Below, one piece after another: positions 19,671 through 24,092 of a DNA stretch of 24,092 nt (positions are counted from its first letter, which is position 1; each line of letters opens with the position of its first letter). Origin of the DNA: Nymphaea colorata (taxonomy: Eukaryota; Streptophyta; Magnoliopsida; Nymphaeales; Nymphaeaceae); contig NW_022205020.1 in the NCBI RefSeq assembly GCF_008831285.2, positions 1 through 24,092 of the forward strand. Reading direction: 5' to 3'. The translations under genes were made by a program, and so were the position numbers. The notes under the pieces were generated by a model. The model worked only from the letters and a program-made list of their open reading frames with translations. It was not told the DNA's origin and searched no databases.

Positions 19671-22600
19671 GATGTAATAACAAGTGAAATACACTAGATT
19701 AACTATAAGGGACCAACTTAATGACCTGACTCTCATTCATTTCCAAACGAACTTCTTATTTCAAGCCACTAAGTCATTCTATACGTATGTAACAAATGGC
19801 TACGCACACTCAATTAAATATATTGATCAAATATATGTAATAACAAGTGAAAATGAATATTTAATCTCTCAATTAAATATATGTGATCAAATATATGTAA
19901 CAACAAGTGAAACATATTAGGTTACCTACAAGACACCAAATGAATCACTCAAATCTCATTCATTTCCATACAAACCTATGATTTCAATATACTAAACATT
20001 TAATATGGACGTAACAACAAGTTAAGCACATTCAATTAAGTATGCGTGATCAAATGAATCACTTAAATCTCACTCGTATTGAGACGAGTGATTTAGTGTG
20101 CGTATGGATACAAATGAATGAGATGTAACAACATGTTCAACTTATTGAACAAACTACAAGGGATCAACTAAACTAATCCATAGGTCTCCTTTACATCCAT
20201 ATAAACTTGTGAGTTTTTATCGTTTAAATCGTTGATCATAGATGTCATAACGAATGAAACACATTAGGTTAATTATAAGACACCAAATGAATCACTCAAA
20301 CTCATTTATTTTACACAAACTTGTGATTTGAATTCACTTAATCTAGCAATATGGATGTAACAACAAGTTAAGCACATTCAATTAAGTATGTGTGATCATT
20401 TGAATCACTTAAATCGCACTTGTATTGATACGAACTTGTGATTTCAATCATTTAGATCGTGCATATAGTTGTAACAATAAATTCAACTCATCGGAAAACT
20501 ACACGCGTTTGTATCCACATGAACATGTGATTTCAATCATTTAAATCATTCATTATATATGTATTCCAAACGAATTCTGGTATCAAAGCCACTAGGTCAT
20601 TCTATACGTAAGTAAGAAATGGTCACGCACATTCAATTAAATACAAGTGATCAATTATATGTAATAACAAGTGAAAATGAATCACTTAATCTCTCAATTA
20701 AATATAAGTGATCAAATATATGTAATAAAAGTGAAACACATTAGGTTACTTACAAGACACTAAATGAATCACTCCAATATCATTCATTTTCATACAAACC
20801 TATGACTTTAATCTACTAAATCATTTAATATAGACGTAACAACAAGTTAAGCACATTCAATTACGTATGTGTGAGAAAATGAATCACTTAAATCCCACTC
20901 GTATTGATACGAACTTGTGATTTCAATTCCTTACATCGATCACCATAGATGTAAGAACTAGTTCAACTTATTGAACTAACTACAAGGGTCAAACTAATGC
21001 ATAGGTCTCCTTTATATCCATACAAACTTGTAAGTTTTAATCATTTAAATCATTGATCAAAGATTAATAACAAGTGAAACACAATAGGTTAACTACAAGA
21101 CACCAAATGAATCACTCGAATCTCATTCATTTTGCACAAATTGTGATTTCAATCTACTAAATCATTTATTATAGACGTAACAACAAGTTAAACACATTCA
21201 ATTAAGTATGCATATTATATGAATCACTTAAATCTCACTTGTATTCGTACGAACATGTGATTTCAATCCTTTAGAACGTTCCCTATAGATGTAACAACAA
21301 ATTCAACACATCGGACTAACTACCGTGTACAAATATAGTGACTTCAACCATTTGTATCCATATAAACTTGTGATTTCAACCATTTAAATCATTCATTATA
21401 GATGTAATAACAAGTGAAATACATTAGATTAACTATAAGGGACCAATATATGACTTGACTCTCATTCATTTCCAAACGGACTTCTTTTTTCAAGCCACTA
21501 AGTCATTCTATACGTATGTAACAAATGGTTACGCACATTCAATTAAATATAAGTTATCAAATGTATGTAAGAACAAGTAAAAATGAATCACATAATCTCT
21601 CGATTAAACATAAGTGATCAAATGTATGTAATAACAAGTGAAACACATTAAGTTACCTGTAAGACACCAAATGAATCACTCGAATCCCATTCATTTTCAT
21701 ATAAACCTATGATTTGAATTTACTAAATCATTTAATATAAACGTAACAACAAGTTAAGTACATTCAATTAAATATGCGTGATCAATTGAATCACTTAAAT
21801 CCCACTCGTATTGATGTGAACTTGTGCATCGATCACTATAGATGTAACAACATGTTCAACTTATCGTACAAACTAGAAAGATCAAACTAATGCATAGGTC
21901 TCCTTTATATCCATATAAACTTGTGAGTTTTAATTATTTAAATCATTGATCATGGATGTAATAACATGTGAAACACGTTAGGTTAACTATAAGACACCAA
22001 ATGAATCACTCGAATCACATTCATTTTCATACAAACTTGTGATTTCAGTTCACTTAATCAAGCAACATGGATGTAACAATAAGTTAAGCACATTCAATTA
22101 AGTATGTGTGATCATTTGAATCACTTAAATCGCACTTGTATTGATACGAACTTGTAATTTCAATCCTTTAGATCGTGCACTATAGTCGTACCAATACGAG
22201 TCAGATTTAAGTGATTCATATGATCACCATACTTTATTGAATGTACTTGACTTATTGTTATATCCATGTTAAATGATTTAGTAGATTGAAATCACAGGCT
22301 TGCATGAAAATGAATGAGATTTGAGTGATTCATTTGGTGCCTATTGTTAACCTAATTCACTTGTTAAGCACATTCAATTAAATTACAAGTGAAACACATT
22401 AGGTTAACTATATGACACCAAATGAATCACTTGTTAAGGACATCCGTATTAAGAATCATTATAAATGTAACAACTAGTGAAACACATTAGGTAAACCATA
22501 AGACACCAAATGAATCACTCGAATCTCATTCATTTTCATACAAACTTGTGATTTCGATCTACTAAATCATTTAATATAGATGTAACAACAAGTTAAACAC

Positions 22601-22806
22601 ATTCAATTAAGCATGCATGATCATATGAATCATTTAAATCTCACTTGTATTGGTACGAACGCGTGATTTCAATCCTTTAGATCGTTCACTATAGATGTAA
22701 CAACAAATTCAACTCATCGACTAATTACACGCATTCAAAGTAATGCATAGATCCCATTTGTATCCATATGAACTTGCGATTTCAATCATTTAAATCATTC
22801 ATTATA
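19671..22806. repeat. Satellite HOR copy, 3136 bp (most regular copy)
   Basis: Used here as the reference copy. Monomer order from the boundary is roughly D-E-A-B(scrambled)-C, A-B-C/D-E, A-B-C, A-B-C-D-E, A-B-C, A-B-inverted block, A-B-C. Independent landmarks give the same period to the next or previous copy: the scrambled segment (20081 to 23219), the inverted block (19049 to 22187) and 'acgtgtacaaatatag' (18184 to about 21324). It holds the uninterrupted retrotransposon target ('aatgcataggtctcc', ~21888-21903). Single-base deletions relative to sister copies are frequent. No gene is visible. Confidence 0.9.
22187..22364 (-). repeat. Inverted A-B satellite block
   Basis: Complete copy, 3138 bp after the one at 19049. 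The palindrome formed with forward A sequence spans 22325-22430: left arm 'gtgattcatttggtg...' to 22364, right arm 22385-22430 ending 'aaatgaatcac'. Confidence 0.9.
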
Positions 22807-24092
22807 GATGTAATAACAAGTGAAATACACTAGATTAACTGTAAGGGACCAACTTAATGACCTGACTCTCATTCATTTCCAAACGAACTTCTTATTTCAA
22901 GCCACTAAGTCATTCTATACGTATGTAACAAATGGCTACGCACACTCAATTAAATATATTGATCAAATATATGTAATAACAAGTGAAAATGAATCATTTA
23001 ATCTCTCAATTAAATATATGTGATCAAATATATGTAATAACAAGTGAAACATATTAGGTTACCTACAAGACACCAAATGAATCACTCAAATCTCATTCAT
23101 TTCCATACAAACCTATGATTTCAATATACTAAATCATTTAATATAGACGTAACAACAAGTTAAGCACATTCAATTAAGTATGCGTGATCAAATGAATCAC
23201 TTAAATCTCACTCGTATTGAGACGAGTGATTTAGTGTGCGTATGGATACAAATGAATGAGATGTAACAACATGTTCAACTTATTGAACAAACTACAAGGG
23301 ATCAAACTAAACTAATCCATAGGTCTCCTTTACATCCATATAAACTTGTGAGTTTTTATCGTTTAAATCGTTGATCATAGATGTCATAACGAGTGAAACA
23401 CATTAGGTTAATTATAAGACACCAAATGAATCACTCAAATCTCATTTATTTCACACAAACTTGTGATTTGAATTCACTTAATCTAGCAATATGGATGTAA
23501 CAACAAGTTAAGCACATTCAATTAAGTATGTGTGATCATTTGAATCACTTAAATCGCACTTTATTGATACGAACTTGTGATTTCAATCATTTAGATCGTG
23601 CACTATAGTTGTAACAATAAATTCAACTCATCGGACTAACTACACGCGTTTGTATCCACATGAACATGTGATTTCAATCATTTAAATCATTCATTATATA
23701 TGTATTCCAAACGAACTTCTGGTATCAAAGCCACTAGGTCATTCTATACGTAAGTAAGAAATGGTCACGCACATTCAATTAAATACAAGTGATCAATTAT
23801 ATGTAATAACAAGTGAAAATGAATCACTTATCTCTCAATTAATATAAGTGATCAAATATATGTAATAACAAGTGAAACACATTAGGTTACTTACAAGACA
23901 CCAAATGAATCACTCCAATATCATTCATTTTCATACAAACCTATGATTTAATCTACTAAATCATTTAATATAGACGTAACAACAAGTTAAGCACATTCAA
24001 TTACGTATGTGTGAGAAAATGAATCACTTAAATCCCACTCGTATTGATACGAACTTGTGATTTCAATTCCTTACATCGATCACTAGATGTAA
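22807..24092. repeat. Satellite HOR copy, partial, runs off the window
   Basis: First 1286 bp of another HOR copy (D-E-A-B-C, A-B-C/D-E, A-B...), following the order of 19671 onward. The array has no end inside the window. Several one-base deletions are seen relative to other copies (for example near 23561, 23830, 23840 and 24083). No gene is visible. Confidence 0.9.

Noticed and set aside
8158-24092. A CRISPR-like array suggested by regularly spaced short motifs
   Set aside because: The intervals between shared motifs are themselves repetitive and homologous, not unique spacers, and no cas genes are present. This is an ordinary satellite.
1-24092. tRNA, rRNA or other structural RNA genes, and telomere repeats
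   Set aside because: I saw no tRNA-like promoter boxes with a plausible cloverleaf, no rRNA signature and no TTTAGGG-type runs on either strand.

Overview
This window is plant nuclear heterochromatin: a satellite DNA array, about 17.7 kb in total, interrupted by one decayed LTR retrotransposon. Nothing in it looks like a host protein-coding or RNA gene. The plant assignment rests on the retrotransposon, which is a Ty3/gypsy chromovirus most like the Tekay/Del lineage. I cannot name the species. The low GC content fits a dicot, but only weakly.

Satellite (1-1721 and 8153-24092). The basic unit is an AT-rich monomer of about 115 bp; the recurring core 'gatgtaa(c/t)aac' gives successive spacings of 114-115 bp. 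Several diverged monomer classes, which I call A to E, follow one another in a repeated order (A-B-C or A-B-C-D-E). These are organised into a higher-order repeat (HOR) whose most regular copy is 3136 bp (19671-22806). Measured at the same landmark, consecutive HOR copies are 2097, 2741, 2297, 3467 and 3136 bp. The differences come from gain or loss of blocks of monomers. Four copies carry an inverted A-B block that forms a large imperfect palindrome where it is complete. The last 4 kb has an excess of single-base deletions relative to sister copies, which may be an assembly-polishing problem.

Retrotransposon (1722-8152, + strand). It has TG...CA ends, a 5-bp target-site duplication (ATAGG), a complete 1771-bp 3' LTR and a polypurine tract. 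The body runs gag remnant - protease - reverse transcriptase - RNase H - integrase - chromodomain. The 5' LTR keeps only its first 743 bp and is fused directly to the middle of gag, so its remaining ~1 kb, the primer-binding site, the leader and the first half of gag are gone. The coding region has six frame breaks (all between about 2.76 and 4.18 kb) and two in-frame stops. The element is dead and cannot replicate even if proteins are supplied in trans. Sister satellite copies preserve the uninterrupted insertion site with a single ATAGG.

I found no clear candidate for a new biological system. The most noteworthy points are the HOR architecture with built-in inversions, the deletion junction in the 5' LTR with its 13-bp templated-looking duplication, and a deletion shared by two neighbouring HOR copies.
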